Shown one piece after another: positions 25,456 through 34,132 of a stretch of 64,000 bases of DNA. A program made the translations under genes and the position numbers. The first letter of the stretch is position 1, and each line of letters opens with the position of its first letter. The notes under the pieces are model-generated. The model had not been told where the DNA came from and searched no databases. It saw nothing but the letters and a program-made list of their open reading frames with translations. Origin of the DNA: Micromonospora_E sp048060115 (lineage in GTDB: Bacteria > Actinomycetota > Actinomycetes > Mycobacteriales > Micromonosporaceae); assembly GCF_048060115.1 (NCBI RefSeq), contig NZ_JBHMIM010000007.1, forward strand, positions 82,793 through 146,792, read 5' to 3'.

Positions 25456-26871
25456 GTGTCTGTGCCCCAGGCTGCCGCCGCCGGGAACCGGCGGCCCGCC
25501 CGCCGGCTGGCGCTGATCGCCCTGCTCCTGGTGATCGGTCTGCTCGTCGTCGCTGGCGCCATCCGGTTGATCGGCCAGGTGACCGGCGGGTCGGCCGCCG
25601 CACGGATCGCGCCCGGCACCGCCGCCACCGCCGGAGGTACCGGGGCCAGTCTGCGACCGGTCGACGGCGGCGCCGACTTCTACTCCCGGTTCTCGCCGTC
25701 GCTGCCGGCCGACCCCGGGTTCTTCCCCATCGGGGTCTGGCTGGAGAGCGTCACCGATCCGGCGGACACCGTCAAGGACAAGGAGATCGGGCTCAACACG
25801 TACGTCGAGATGACCGGCACCACCAACCTGGACCTGGTCCGCGCCGCCGGGATGCACACGATCACCAGCCCGATCGGCGAACACGGCGAGGAGACCGGCG
25901 GTTGGCTGATCTCCGACGAAGCGGACATGTGGGCCGGGCCCGGCGACGACCCGTGGACCGGCAACTTCCCCGGCCAGGGTGACATCTGCCAGCCGGCCGA
26001 CGGCCAGTGCGGGTACACCGTGCAGCAGGACATCCTGCGGCGGCTGCCGGACGACCAGCGGTTGCGGATGGCCAACTACGGCAAGGGCATCGCCTTCTGG
26101 CAGAGCGACGAGCAGGCGGCCCAGTTCGTCAACGATTTCTCCGACGTGGTCTCGGTCGACACCTACTGGTTCACCGACCGTGGCATCTGCGGACACAGCG
26201 AAGGCGGCCGGTTCTTCGACCCGGACCAGCTGACCATGGTGGACGGCGCCAAACGGCTGCCCGCCGAGCTCTGCCACCGGGCCGCGAACTACGGCCGCAC
26301 CATCGACCGGGTGCGGGCCCTGGTTTCGCCGGCCGGCAGCAAACCGGTCTGGAGTTTCGTCGAGGTCGGCCGGCCGTTCAACGAGGAGCACTACCCGACG
26401 ATCAAACCGGAGGAGGTCGTCGCGGCGGTCTGGAGCAGCCTGATCCACGGTGCCCGGGGCATCGTCTACTTCAACCACAGCTTCAGCGGCCCGTGCCTGA
26501 CCCAGCACGCGTTACGGGAACCCTGCTACGCCCCGGTCCGGGCCGCCGTCGCGGACGCCAACGAACGGATCACCCGGCTCGCCCCGGTGCTCAACGCGCC
26601 GCACGCCGACGGCGTCGCCACCGTCTCCGCCGGGGTGGACCTCAGCACCAAGTGGCACGACGGGCACTTCTACCTGATTGCCGGATCGGCCGGTGGTAGC
26701 GTCGCCGAGGCGACGTTCACCGTGCCGTGCGTCGGCGACGCCCGGATCACCGTGCTCGATGAGGAACGCACCCTGTCGGCCGACGGCGGCACCTTCACCG
26801 ACTCGTTCATCGACGGCAACGCCGTGCACGTCTACCGGGTCGACGGCGGGTCCAGCTGCGGCGCCTACTGA
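25456..26871 (+). CDS. Secreted or membrane-anchored glycosidase-like protein, paralogue of the protein at 10100-12160
   Basis: About 471 residues. A basic N-terminus is followed by one hydrophobic segment (~res 17-38, LALIALLLVIGLLVVAGAI), either a signal peptide or an anchor. The rest matches the C-terminal domain of the protein encoded at 10100-12160: FFPIGVWLES, DKEIGLNTYV, ISDEADMWAGPG, GNFPGQGDIC, NYGKGIAFWQSDEQA, FVEVGRPFNEEH and YFNHSFSGPC. The DUF4082 domain is missing. Conserved Asp/Glu in DEADMW and the Glu of FVEVG are the likely acidic pair. The start is chosen for the GAGAGAGG ribosome site; GTGs at 25450 and 25462 are alternatives. It converges with and overlaps the DUF6492 gene by 7 bases. 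Confidence 0.78.
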   Translation: MSVPQAAAAGNRRPARRLALIALLLVIGLLVVAGAIRLIGQVTGGSAAARIAPGTAATAGGTGASLRPVDGGADFYSRFSPSLPADPGFFPIGVWLESVTDPADTVKDKEIGLNTYVEMTGTTNLDLVRAAGMHTITSPIGEHGEETGGWLISDEADMWAGPGDDPWTGNFPGQGDICQPADGQCGYTVQQDILRRLPDDQRLRMANYGKGIAFWQSDEQAAQFVNDFSDVVSVDTYWFTDRGICGHSEGGRFFDPDQLTMVDGAKRLPAELCHRAANYGRTIDRVRALVSPAGSKPVWSFVEVGRPFNEEHYPTIKPEEVVAAVWSSLIHGARGIVYFNHSFSGPCLTQHALREPCYAPVRAAVADANERITRLAPVLNAPHADGVATVSAGVDLSTKWHDGHFYLIAGSAGGSVAEATFTVPCVGDARITVLDEERTLSADGGTFTDSFIDGNAVHVYRVDGGSSCGAY

Positions 26872-27740
26872 CCGGACTCGGCCAACGCGGCCAGCGCCGC
26901 CCGGCGCACCGGGAACGGAGTTCGTGACTTCGCCGAGACCATCACCGCGACGTCGTCCGGCCGCAGCCGACCGAGGAAACGGATGATCGACGCCTCGTCG
27001 AGTGGTGTCTCGTCCCAGTAGGCGTGGCAGCGGCTGTCCGTCGCGGTGAACGCCTGCGCGGCGGGACCACCGAGCACCTCGTCGACGAAGACGCCGTACA
27101 GCGTCCACTCGGAGAAGTGCAGCTGCGACCCGACAGCGTCCACCCACCGCTGGCCGGTGACCGACTCGATCCGTTGCAGCATGGCCCGCACGACGACCGG
27201 ATCCCAGGCCAACAGCGACGAGACATAGTCGGTGTACGGCGGGGGTGCCGCCGGGACGCCGAGCAACGTACGGGCCACCTCGTGCCACCGTACGTGCCGG
27301 GGCAGCCGCTGATCGATCTCGGCGGGCTGGCGGTAGAAACGCACCACGCCGTCGCGGCGGAACGTCGCCGCGGAGAACTGCCGGACGAACTCGATGTCCG
27401 AGTCGACCAGGACCACCACGTCGGCCGGGATCCGCGCGGTCGCCGCGAGCTTGATCACCTGCTGGAGAATCCAGCCCCGCAGCGGCGGAAACGGCCGTCG
27501 CAGGTTCACCGAGTACTTCGTGCCCGGCAGCGGGCGCACCGACCGGGGCAGGAACTCGGCCTCGTCGTGCAGCACCGTCCGTTCCCCACGCAACTCGCCG
27601 AAGCGGGGCAGGTCCGCCCGGGGCACGATGATGTGATGGCGTACCGACGCAGGGGAGTGCGCCAGAACGGAGCGGTGCAGCGCCGCACACAACTCGAAGT
27701 CCGGGCCGAAGCTCGGGGTGACCACGGCAAGCTCAGTCAA
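26865..27740 (-). CDS. DUF6492 family protein (glycosyltransferase-like)
   Basis: About 291 residues. The opening ELAVVTPSFGPDFELCAALHRSV and VVLVDSDIEFVR (a DxD-type motif, ~res 122-124) resemble a GT-A nucleotide-sugar fold. This matches what I recall of DUF6492 proteins in polysaccharide clusters. The TTG at 27740 is preceded by GGAGG at proper spacing, and the frame is also open to an upstream start at 27779. It is the last gene of the eight-gene minus-strand operon. The function is unproven. Confidence 0.72.
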   Translation of the reverse strand: MTELAVVTPSFGPDFELCAALHRSVLAHSPASVRHHIIVPRADLPRFGELRGERTVLHDEAEFLPRSVRPLPGTKYSVNLRRPFPPLRGWILQQVIKLAATARIPADVVVLVDSDIEFVRQFSAATFRRDGVVRFYRQPAEIDQRLPRHVRWHEVARTLLGVPAAPPPYTDYVSSLLAWDPVVVRAMLQRIESVTGQRWVDAVGSQLHFSEWTLYGVFVDEVLGGPAAQAFTATDSRCHAYWDETPLDEASIIRFLGRLRPDDVAVMVSAKSRTPFPVRRAALAALAESGQ

Positions 27741-27800
27741 GGTGCCCTCCAGGGCGGGAACGTCGACACGGGATAGCAACAGGGTGCCCGCTCAGCGGCG

Positions 27801-28820
27801 TCACCGGACCACCACCGGTGACCAGGCGTCGTGCACCAGAACCTGCGGTGCGCCGGAGCCGTCCGCCGGCACCCGCCACACGTCGCTGGTCGCCGCCCCG
27901 GTGTCGTCGATGCGGGGCAGCCCGTAGACGACCTGACCGTCGTCGAGCCATTCGACCTGGTCGTCGACGCTGCGGGTCTCGGCCAGCAGCGTCTCGCTGC
28001 CGGTCGCCAGGTCGTACACGGCGAGCCGCCACTGTCCAGGCGGCAGGTCGCCACGTTTCTTGAACACCACCCGGGTCCGGTCCGGCGACAGCGACGGGCA
28101 CTCGGCGTCCGCACGCAGCGCGTCGACCCGGCGGTCAGCGATGCTCCCTTCGACCAACCAGGTCCGGCCACCGGAAGCGGCGGTGGCGTAGAACCGGTCG
28201 TCGTCGGCGAAGGTGACCCCCCACAGGTTCTTGTCGACCGCGGTGAGCAGCCGGCCGTCGACGTAGAGGGAGAACTCCTCGATGTCGCCGACGACCTCGC
28301 CACCGGTCCGGCTGATCACCGTACGGGTGGAGAAGTCACCCGGATTGGCGTAGGAGTCGCCGGAGACGAACGAGGTGGTGGCGGCGAGCGTCCCGTCGCG
28401 CGACAGCCGCGCCCGCGACGGGATCCCGGTCAACGGCAGGTCCAGCTTCGGGGCGAACCCGGCGTCCAGCAGCCGCGCCCGGTAGACGGTGAGCAGGCCG
28501 CGCTCGGCGGACAGACAGATGGTTTCCGCCCGGGTCGCGTACACCCGCTCACAGGACGCGTCGGTCAGCGCCCGCGGCCCGTCCGGATCGGACAGCGGCG
28601 TCATCGCGACCTTGCCGTAGCCGGTGCCGAGCGCGGTGGAGCGGAACATCAGATGCGGCTCGGCGCGGACCGCCGTCGGGTCGTCGCGGACCGGCACCGG
28701 GCTCGCGGCGGCCCGCACCTGGGCCTGCGACTGGCGTACCTGCCACACGTAGCCGCCGGCACCGAACGCCGACAGCAGTACGACGGCGACCAGTACGATC
28801 AGCCGGGCCCGTAGTCCCAT
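27801..28820 (-). CDS. TolB-like beta-propeller protein with N-terminal membrane segment
   Basis: 339 residues. A hydrophobic helix at ~res 6-24 (LIVLVAVVLLSAFGAGGY) is a signal or anchor. Repeating strand units follow, including LSRDGTLAATTSF, CPSLSPDRTRVVFKKR and VEWLDDGQVVYGLP, in the style of TolB/PD40 propeller blades. Such domains are usually protein- or ligand-binding and lie outside the membrane. Its ATG overlaps the last base of the MFS stop, so it is coupled to that gene inside the polysaccharide operon. The role in the pathway is unknown. Confidence 0.68.
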   Translation of the reverse strand: MGLRARLIVLVAVVLLSAFGAGGYVWQVRQSQAQVRAAASPVPVRDDPTAVRAEPHLMFRSTALGTGYGKVAMTPLSDPDGPRALTDASCERVYATRAETICLSAERGLLTVYRARLLDAGFAPKLDLPLTGIPSRARLSRDGTLAATTSFVSGDSYANPGDFSTRTVISRTGGEVVGDIEEFSLYVDGRLLTAVDKNLWGVTFADDDRFYATAASGGRTWLVEGSIADRRVDALRADAECPSLSPDRTRVVFKKRGDLPPGQWRLAVYDLATGSETLLAETRSVDDQVEWLDDGQVVYGLPRIDDTGAATSDVWRVPADGSGAPQVLVHDAWSPVVVR

Positions 28821-30106
28821 CAGGACTCACCGCCCGTGCGGCTGTCCGGTGTGGCGGCGGCCGGAACCTCCACGGCCGGTTCGGCGTCCACGCGGCGCAG
28901 CAGCCACCAGGCGAACGGGATGCCGGCGGCCAACGCCCCGGCGAAGACCAGCACCGCCGTCGCCGACCCGGTCACACTCCACAACAGGCCAAAGGTGACC
29001 GACGACACGAACCTGGACAGCACCACCATCGTCTGCGCGGCGGCGATGCCGCTGCCCCGGGCACCCGCCGGCACCAGCTTGGCGACCAGCGCGGGCAGTA
29101 CCCCGTCGGTGGCGGCGTAGAAGACGCCGAGCAGCAGCAGCACCGAGACGGTCAGCCCGAGGCCGCCGCCGGGCGCGGCGGCCAGCAGGTAGCAGGCGAG
29201 CAGCGCGCCGTGCCCGGCCACCATCACCCTGGCCCGGCCTACCCGGTCGGCCAGCCGTCCCATCGGCACCGCCAGCAGCAGGTACGCCACGTTGGTGCCG
29301 ACGAACAGCAGCGGAAAGTACAGCGCGGCGAAATCGTCGCGGTCCTGCAACGTCAGGTAGAGGAAACCGTCGCCGACGGTCACCAGGCCGAGCAGGCCGG
29401 CGGCGATCAGCGGCCGGCGCAGCCGGGCCCCGGTCACCTCGGTGACCATCCGCCGTACGCCGAGCCGGGCCGCACCGACCGCGGTCGGCAGGTTCGGCAC
29501 GAACAGCACCAGCACCGCCACTCCGACCAGCGCGAACGCGAACGACACTCCGAACACCGAGTCGTAGCTGCCCGGGACCGCGGCCAACAGGGCGAACGCG
29601 ACCAGCGGGCCGAGCGCGGCACCGAAGGTGTCCAGCGCCCGGTGCACCCCGAACGCCCGCCCCAGCGTCGCCGGATCCGACGACGCGGCGATCAACGCGT
29701 CCCGGGGCGCGGTCCGCAGCCCCTTACCGAGCCGGTCGGTGGTGATCACCGCCGTGATCGCGGCGAAGCCCTGGGCCGGCAGCATCGCGATCCGGCTCAG
29801 CGCCGACGCACCGTAGCCGGCAACCGCCACCCACTTCGGCCGCCCGCCCCGGTCCCCGGCGTACCCACCGGCGATCCGGACCAGGGCGCTGACCCCCTGG
29901 TAGATACCGTCGAGGAAGCCGTACGCCACCGGGCTCAGCCCGACCACCGCCGTCAGGTACAGCGGCAACACCGAGGCGACCATCTCCGAGGAGACGTCGG
30001 TGAGCAGGCTGACCGTGCCGAGCAGCAGCACGGTGCTGGAGACCCGCCGGCCGACCGTCCGGCCCGCGGTGTCCGAGCCGGGCCGGTCGCGCAGGGTGAC
30101 GTACAC
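28820..30106 (-). CDS. Major facilitator superfamily transporter
   Basis: 428 residues with about twelve hydrophobic helices. Early MFS features are visible: DVSSEMVASVLPLYLTAVVG, the loop 2-3 motif GYAGDRGGRPKWVAV (~res 80-94, the canonical GxxxDRxGRR/K) and DRLGKGLRTAPRDALIA. This resembles the branch of MFS proteins with a RxxPRDALI motif. The GTG start is 12 bases after the stop of the aminotransferase gene. The substrate is not predictable, but the position suggests a role in surface glycan export or in handling a precursor. Confidence 0.8.
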   Translation of the reverse strand: MYVTLRDRPGSDTAGRTVGRRVSSTVLLLGTVSLLTDVSSEMVASVLPLYLTAVVGLSPVAYGFLDGIYQGVSALVRIAGGYAGDRGGRPKWVAVAGYGASALSRIAMLPAQGFAAITAVITTDRLGKGLRTAPRDALIAASSDPATLGRAFGVHRALDTFGAALGPLVAFALLAAVPGSYDSVFGVSFAFALVGVAVLVLFVPNLPTAVGAARLGVRRMVTEVTGARLRRPLIAAGLLGLVTVGDGFLYLTLQDRDDFAALYFPLLFVGTNVAYLLLAVPMGRLADRVGRARVMVAGHGALLACYLLAAAPGGGLGLTVSVLLLLGVFYAATDGVLPALVAKLVPAGARGSGIAAAQTMVVLSRFVSSVTFGLLWSVTGSATAVLVFAGALAAGIPFAWWLLRRVDAEPAVEVPAAATPDSRTGGES

Positions 30107-30118
30107 CGGTCGACTCGC

Positions 30119-31234
30119 TCAGCCTGCCAGCGCGGCGGCCAGCGCTTCGACGACCCGGTCCTGCTGTGCGGCGGTCAGCTGCGGGTAGATCGGCAGCGAC
30201 AGCAGCTCCGGCGCGGTCGACTCGGCGTGCGGGAACGCCCCGGCCGGGTAGCCCAGGTCGGCGAAGGCCGGCGTCAGGTGCACCGGGACCGGGTAGTGGA
30301 TGGCGGCACCGACGCCGGCGGCGTTCAACGAGGCCAGGACCGCGTCGCGGCGGACGGCACCGCCCGGCACCCGTACGCAGTAGATGTGCCACACGTGCTC
30401 GTTGCCGGCCAGCGTCACCGGGCGGACCACGTCCAGCCCGGCCAGCAGCTCGTCGTAGCGTTCGGCGATCGCCCGGCGCCGGGCGTTCCAGTCGGCCAGC
30501 CGAGCCAGCTTGGCGCGCAGCACCACCGCCTGCAACCCGTCGAGCCGGCTGTTCATCCCGACCACCTCGTGCACGTACTTGCGGACGCTGCCGTGCGCCG
30601 ACATCCGCCGGATGTCGGCGGCCAGCTGCCCGTCGCCGGTGATCACCGCACCGGCATCGCCGTACGCGCCGAGGTTCTTGCCCGGGTAGAAGCTGGTCGC
30701 GGCGATCCCGTCGGCACCGGCACCGGCACCGTGCCGGGTGGCTCCCTGACACTGCGCGGCGTCCTCGACGATCGCGATGTCCCGCCCGGCCAACCCGGCA
30801 CGCAGCAGCCGCACATCGGCGAGCTGGCCGTAGAGGTGCACCGGGGCGATCGCCCGGGTGGCCGGGGTGATGGCCGCCAGCGCCGCCGCCACGTCGATCA
30901 GGTACGTCGCCGGGTCGCAGTCGACCAGCACCACCCGGGCGCCGGCCCGGGCGACCGCCTCGGCGGTGGCGATGAAGGTGTTGGCCGGCAGGATCACCTC
31001 GTTGCCCGGGCCCACTCCGACCGCCCGCATGGCCAGCTCCAGCGCGTCGGTGCCGTTGGCCACCCCGACGCAGTGCGGTACCCCGCTGAACGCGGCGTAC
31101 TCGGCTTCGAAGGCGGCCACCTCGGCCCCGCCGATGAACGCCGTGTCGGCGATGACCCGCTTGAAACCGGCGTCGACCTCCTCGGCCACCTCGGCATGGG
31201 CGGCGGCCAGGTCAACCAGGGGAATGCTGCTCAC
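30119..31234 (-). CDS. DegT/DnrJ/EryC1/StrS family sugar aminotransferase
   Basis: About 371 residues. It is a PLP enzyme that converts a keto nucleotide sugar to an amino sugar. It shows IPLVDLAA at the start, NGTDALELAM (phosphate loop), LYGQLADV, IVEDAAQCQGA (PLP-ring Asp) and the Schiff-base Lys in SFYPGKNLGAYGDAG (~res 184). WHIYCVRVP and AAIHYPVPVHLTPAF are typical of the WbpE/WlbC and related branch. The GTG start overlaps the stop of the PglD-like gene (GTGA). The long open frame upstream lacks homology. With the Gfo/Idh and WbpD-like genes this could complete a diacetamido-uronic acid route. Confidence 0.88.
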   Translation of the reverse strand: MSSIPLVDLAAAHAEVAEEVDAGFKRVIADTAFIGGAEVAAFEAEYAAFSGVPHCVGVANGTDALELAMRAVGVGPGNEVILPANTFIATAEAVARAGARVVLVDCDPATYLIDVAAALAAITPATRAIAPVHLYGQLADVRLLRAGLAGRDIAIVEDAAQCQGATRHGAGAGADGIAATSFYPGKNLGAYGDAGAVITGDGQLAADIRRMSAHGSVRKYVHEVVGMNSRLDGLQAVVLRAKLARLADWNARRRAIAERYDELLAGLDVVRPVTLAGNEHVWHIYCVRVPGGAVRRDAVLASLNAAGVGAAIHYPVPVHLTPAFADLGYPAGAFPHAESTAPELLSLPIYPQLTAAQQDRVVEALAAALAG

Positions 31235-31950
31235 GCGTGACTCCTCGACTGCGATTCGATGTGCGCTCCGACGATGGGTTCCACCTGCGGCTCGCCCGGG
31301 TGATCGACCGGGCGCAGGAAACGGGCCGGACTGCCGACCCACACCTGCCCGGCGGGCACGTCCCGCAGCACCACCGAGCCCATGCCCAGCTGTGACCAGG
31401 CACCGACAGTGATGCCCTCGCGCAGCAGCGTGCCGGCGCCGACGTAGACGCCTTCGCCGAGCACCACCCCGCCGCCGAGACGCACCCCGGAGGCGATGGT
31501 GGCGAAGGATTCGACGACGTCGTCGTGGGTCAGCACCACCTGCGGCATGACCGCGACGTGCGCGCCGACGGCCACCTCGGCGGTCAGATCCACCCCGGCC
31601 AGCAGTACGCTGCCCGGCCCGACGGTGCAGCCGGCGCCGACCCTGGCCGCCGGGTGCACGATGGTGGCGTACCGCTGCGGCGGCAGGGCGAACCGGTGCA
31701 CCAGCCGTTGTCGGGACCGGTAGTTGTGCGGGTTGCCGACGCAGACCACCACGGCCGCGTCGGGCAGCCGGTGGATCAGGTCGGTGCCGCCGAGCACCGG
31801 TACGCCGACCCGCTGGGTGCCGTGCAGCGTCGGGTCGTCGTCGAGGAAGCCGAGCAGCCGCCAGGCCGGGGTGGCCGCGTTGACCGCGACGATCGCGGCG
31901 GCGGTTTCCCGGGCGAACCCGCCGGCGCCGACGATCAGCAGGTCCCTCAT
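31231..31950 (-). CDS. PglD/NeuD-type sugar O/N-acyltransferase
   Basis: 239 residues. The N-terminal Rossmann-like domain starts RDLLIVGAGGFARETAAAI. The C-terminal left-handed beta-helix is built from hexapeptide repeats (for example VGAGCTVGPGSVLLAG, VGAHVAVMP, LGGGVVLGEGVYVGAG) and ends in VWVGSPARFL. This is the architecture of PglD/NeuD/VioB enzymes that acetylate a sugar amino or hydroxyl group using acetyl-CoA. The catalytic His lies in VLTHDDVV. It overlaps both neighbours by 4 bases and sits between two DegT aminotransferases, so its substrate is likely one of their products. Confidence 0.85.
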   Translation of the reverse strand: MRDLLIVGAGGFARETAAAIVAVNAATPAWRLLGFLDDDPTLHGTQRVGVPVLGGTDLIHRLPDAAVVVCVGNPHNYRSRQRLVHRFALPPQRYATIVHPAARVGAGCTVGPGSVLLAGVDLTAEVAVGAHVAVMPQVVLTHDDVVESFATIASGVRLGGGVVLGEGVYVGAGTLLREGITVGAWSQLGMGSVVLRDVPAGQVWVGSPARFLRPVDHPGEPQVEPIVGAHIESQSRSHA

Positions 31951-33092
31951 CGGCCGGCCAGTTTGCGCAGCACCGCGACGATGTGGTCCTGGTCGTCCTC
32001 GGTGATCAGGTGGTGCAGCGGCAGGATCAACGAGTCCCGGGTCAGCCGCTCGGTCACCGGCAGCGGGGCCGGGGTGGCGTGGGCGTAGGCCGGCTCCAGG
32101 TGGGCGGCCATGATGCCGCGCCGCGCCGACACCCCGGCAGCGGCCAACTCGGTCAGCACCTCGTCGCGACCGACGCCGTACGTCGGGTCGACGCGTACCC
32201 AGAACGACTGGAAGTTGGTCTCGCCGTACGCCGGGTCGACCACCGGGACCAGCCCGTCGATCCCGGCGAGCAGCTGGTGGTAGCGGGCGGCGAGCGCCCG
32301 GCGGCCGGCGACCAGGCCGGCCAGCCTACCCACCTGGACCAGGCCGACCGCCGCCTGGATGTCGGTCATCCGGTAGTTGAAGGCGGTCTCCAGATACGCC
32401 TCCAGCACCGGCTGGGCGCTGGCGTGCCGATCGGCGGCGGAGACGTTCATGCCGTGTTCGCGCAGCCGGCGCAGCCGGACCGCGCCGTCTGAGTCGTCCA
32501 GGGTCAGCATGCCGCCCTCGCCGGTGGTGATCACCTTGCGGGGATGGAACGACCAGGCGGAGACCGCCGCCCCGGCACCGACCGGCTGCCCGTACGCGCG
32601 GGAGCCGGCGGCGCAGGCCGCGTCCTCGATCAGCACGAGACCCCAGCCGGCGGCGGCCGAGCGCAACGCGGCCGTGTCGAACGGCATGCCGCCCTGGTGG
32701 ACCGCGATCACCGCCCGGGTACGCGGCGTGCGTACCGCCTCGATCGTCTCGACGGTCAGGTTGCCGGTGGCCAGCTCGACGTCGGCGAAGACCGGCTCGG
32801 CGCCCGCGTGGCGGACCGCGTTCGCGGTGGCGATGAACGAGAGTGACGGTACGACGACCTCGTCGCCGGGGCCGACACCGTGCAGCACCAGCGCCAGGTG
32901 CAGGGCGGTGGTGCAGGAGCTGACCGCCACCCCGTGCCCGGCGCCGACGGCAGCGGCGAACTCGCGCTCGAACTGGGCCACCCGGGGGCCCTGGGCCACC
33001 CACCCGGAACGGATCGCCGCCGCGGCGGCCTGCTCCTCCTCCTCGCCGAGCATCGGCAGCATGACCTGGATACGGCGGGTGGTCTCGCTCAT
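31947..33092 (-). CDS. DegT/DnrJ/EryC1/StrS family sugar aminotransferase
   Basis: 381 residues. It is a second PLP-dependent sugar aminotransferase in the operon. It shows VMLPMLGEEEEQAA, FEREFAAAVGAGHGVAVSSCTTALHLAL, VVPSLSFIATANA, LIEDAACAAGS and the PLP Lys in SFHPRKVITTGEGGML (~res 189). This last sequence is the form usual in PseC/ArnB/PglE-like enzymes. The ATG overlaps the epimerase stop (ATGA). Pairing with the PglD-like acetyltransferase next to it suggests an amino-deoxysugar that is then acetylated, but this is inferred from adjacency. Confidence 0.88.
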   Translation of the reverse strand: MSETTRRIQVMLPMLGEEEEQAAAAAIRSGWVAQGPRVAQFEREFAAAVGAGHGVAVSSCTTALHLALVLHGVGPGDEVVVPSLSFIATANAVRHAGAEPVFADVELATGNLTVETIEAVRTPRTRAVIAVHQGGMPFDTAALRSAAAGWGLVLIEDAACAAGSRAYGQPVGAGAAVSAWSFHPRKVITTGEGGMLTLDDSDGAVRLRRLREHGMNVSAADRHASAQPVLEAYLETAFNYRMTDIQAAVGLVQVGRLAGLVAGRRALAARYHQLLAGIDGLVPVVDPAYGETNFQSFWVRVDPTYGVGRDEVLTELAAAGVSARRGIMAAHLEPAYAHATPAPLPVTERLTRDSLILPLHHLITEDDQDHIVAVLRKLAGR

Positions 33093-34132
33093 GCCTGCTG
33101 GCTCCAGTTCTTGGTCTGCATCCGGGCCAGGGCACCGGGCTGCTCCCGCAGCAGCCGCTGGAAGTATTCGAGGGTGTGGCTGATTCCTTCGGCCAGCGAC
33201 ACCCGGGGCGCGAAGTCGATCGTCTTGCGCAGTCTGGAGGTGTCCACCCACAGCCGGGGCACGTCGGCCGGCCGGGGAGCTTCGAAGACCGGCTGCAGGT
33301 CGGTGCGGCCGACCGCCGCCAGCACCGTCTCGGCCAGCAGCCCGATGGTCAGCTCCTCGCCGTAGCCGAGGTTGACCACCTCGCCGACCAGGTCGGGCGA
33401 CTGCGCGACCCGGGCCAGGGTCTCGACGCAGTCCTTGACGTAGAGGAAGTCGCGGGTGACGCCGCCGTCGCCGAAGACCACCGGCGGCTGCCCGGCCAGG
33501 GCCCGCAGGATGAACCGGGGAATGACCTCACCGGAGTCGCCCTCGAAGTGCGATCGCGGTCCGTAGTTGTTGAACGGCCGTACGCAGACCACCGGCAGCC
33601 CCCAGCACTCCAGGTACGAGCGGGCGTAGTGCTCCCCGGCGAGCTTGCTGCTGCCGTAGACGGTCAGCGGCCATGGGGTGGTCTCCTCGGTGATCGGGAA
33701 CTCCAGCGCCCGGCCGTAGATCTCCGAGGTCGACACGTACAGCAGCCGGGACACCTGGGCGGCCCGCGCCGCCTCCAGCACGTTGAGCGTGCCGAGCGCG
33801 TTGACCTGGTGGTTCTCCACCGGGCTGTGCAGCGAGTGGCGCACCCCGAGGCAGGCCAGGTGGAAGACGACGTCGACTCCGGTCATCGCGTCGACGCAGG
33901 TCTGCGCGTCGCAGATGTCGCCCTCGATCACCCGCATCGACTCCGCGCCAGGGAAGTCGAGGTTGTCCCGGGTGCCGTTGCGGAAGTTGTCCAGGACCAC
34001 CACCTGCGCCCCGAGCGAGACGAGATGCTCGGCCAGGTGCGATCCGATGAAGCCGGCGCCGCCGGTCACCAGGACGGTGGCTGTGCTCAGCTCGACCGTC
34101 GGGGCGGTGCCGGGAGCGGATACGACGGTCAT
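33089..34132 (-). CDS. NAD-dependent epimerase/dehydratase
   Basis: 347 residues, extended SDR family acting on a nucleotide sugar. The NAD-binding GGAGFIGSHL motif begins at ~res 25. The catalytic Ser lies in VSTSEIYG and the Tyr-Lys pair in YGSSK (~res 170-174). PFNNYGPR and VTRDFLYVKDC are the usual later motifs. The FNNYGPR form and overall length suit a UDP-GlcNAc 4,6-dehydratase/epimerase-like or dTDP-sugar enzyme. The frame is open for ~690 more bases upstream, but without homology. The ATG at 34132 overlaps the Gfo/Idh gene stop. Confidence 0.87.
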   Translation of the reverse strand: MTVVSAPGTAPTVELSTATVLVTGGAGFIGSHLAEHLVSLGAQVVVLDNFRNGTRDNLDFPGAESMRVIEGDICDAQTCVDAMTGVDVVFHLACLGVRHSLHSPVENHQVNALGTLNVLEAARAAQVSRLLYVSTSEIYGRALEFPITEETTPWPLTVYGSSKLAGEHYARSYLECWGLPVVCVRPFNNYGPRSHFEGDSGEVIPRFILRALAGQPPVVFGDGGVTRDFLYVKDCVETLARVAQSPDLVGEVVNLGYGEELTIGLLAETVLAAVGRTDLQPVFEAPRPADVPRLWVDTSRLRKTIDFAPRVSLAEGISHTLEYFQRLLREQPGALARMQTKNWSQQA

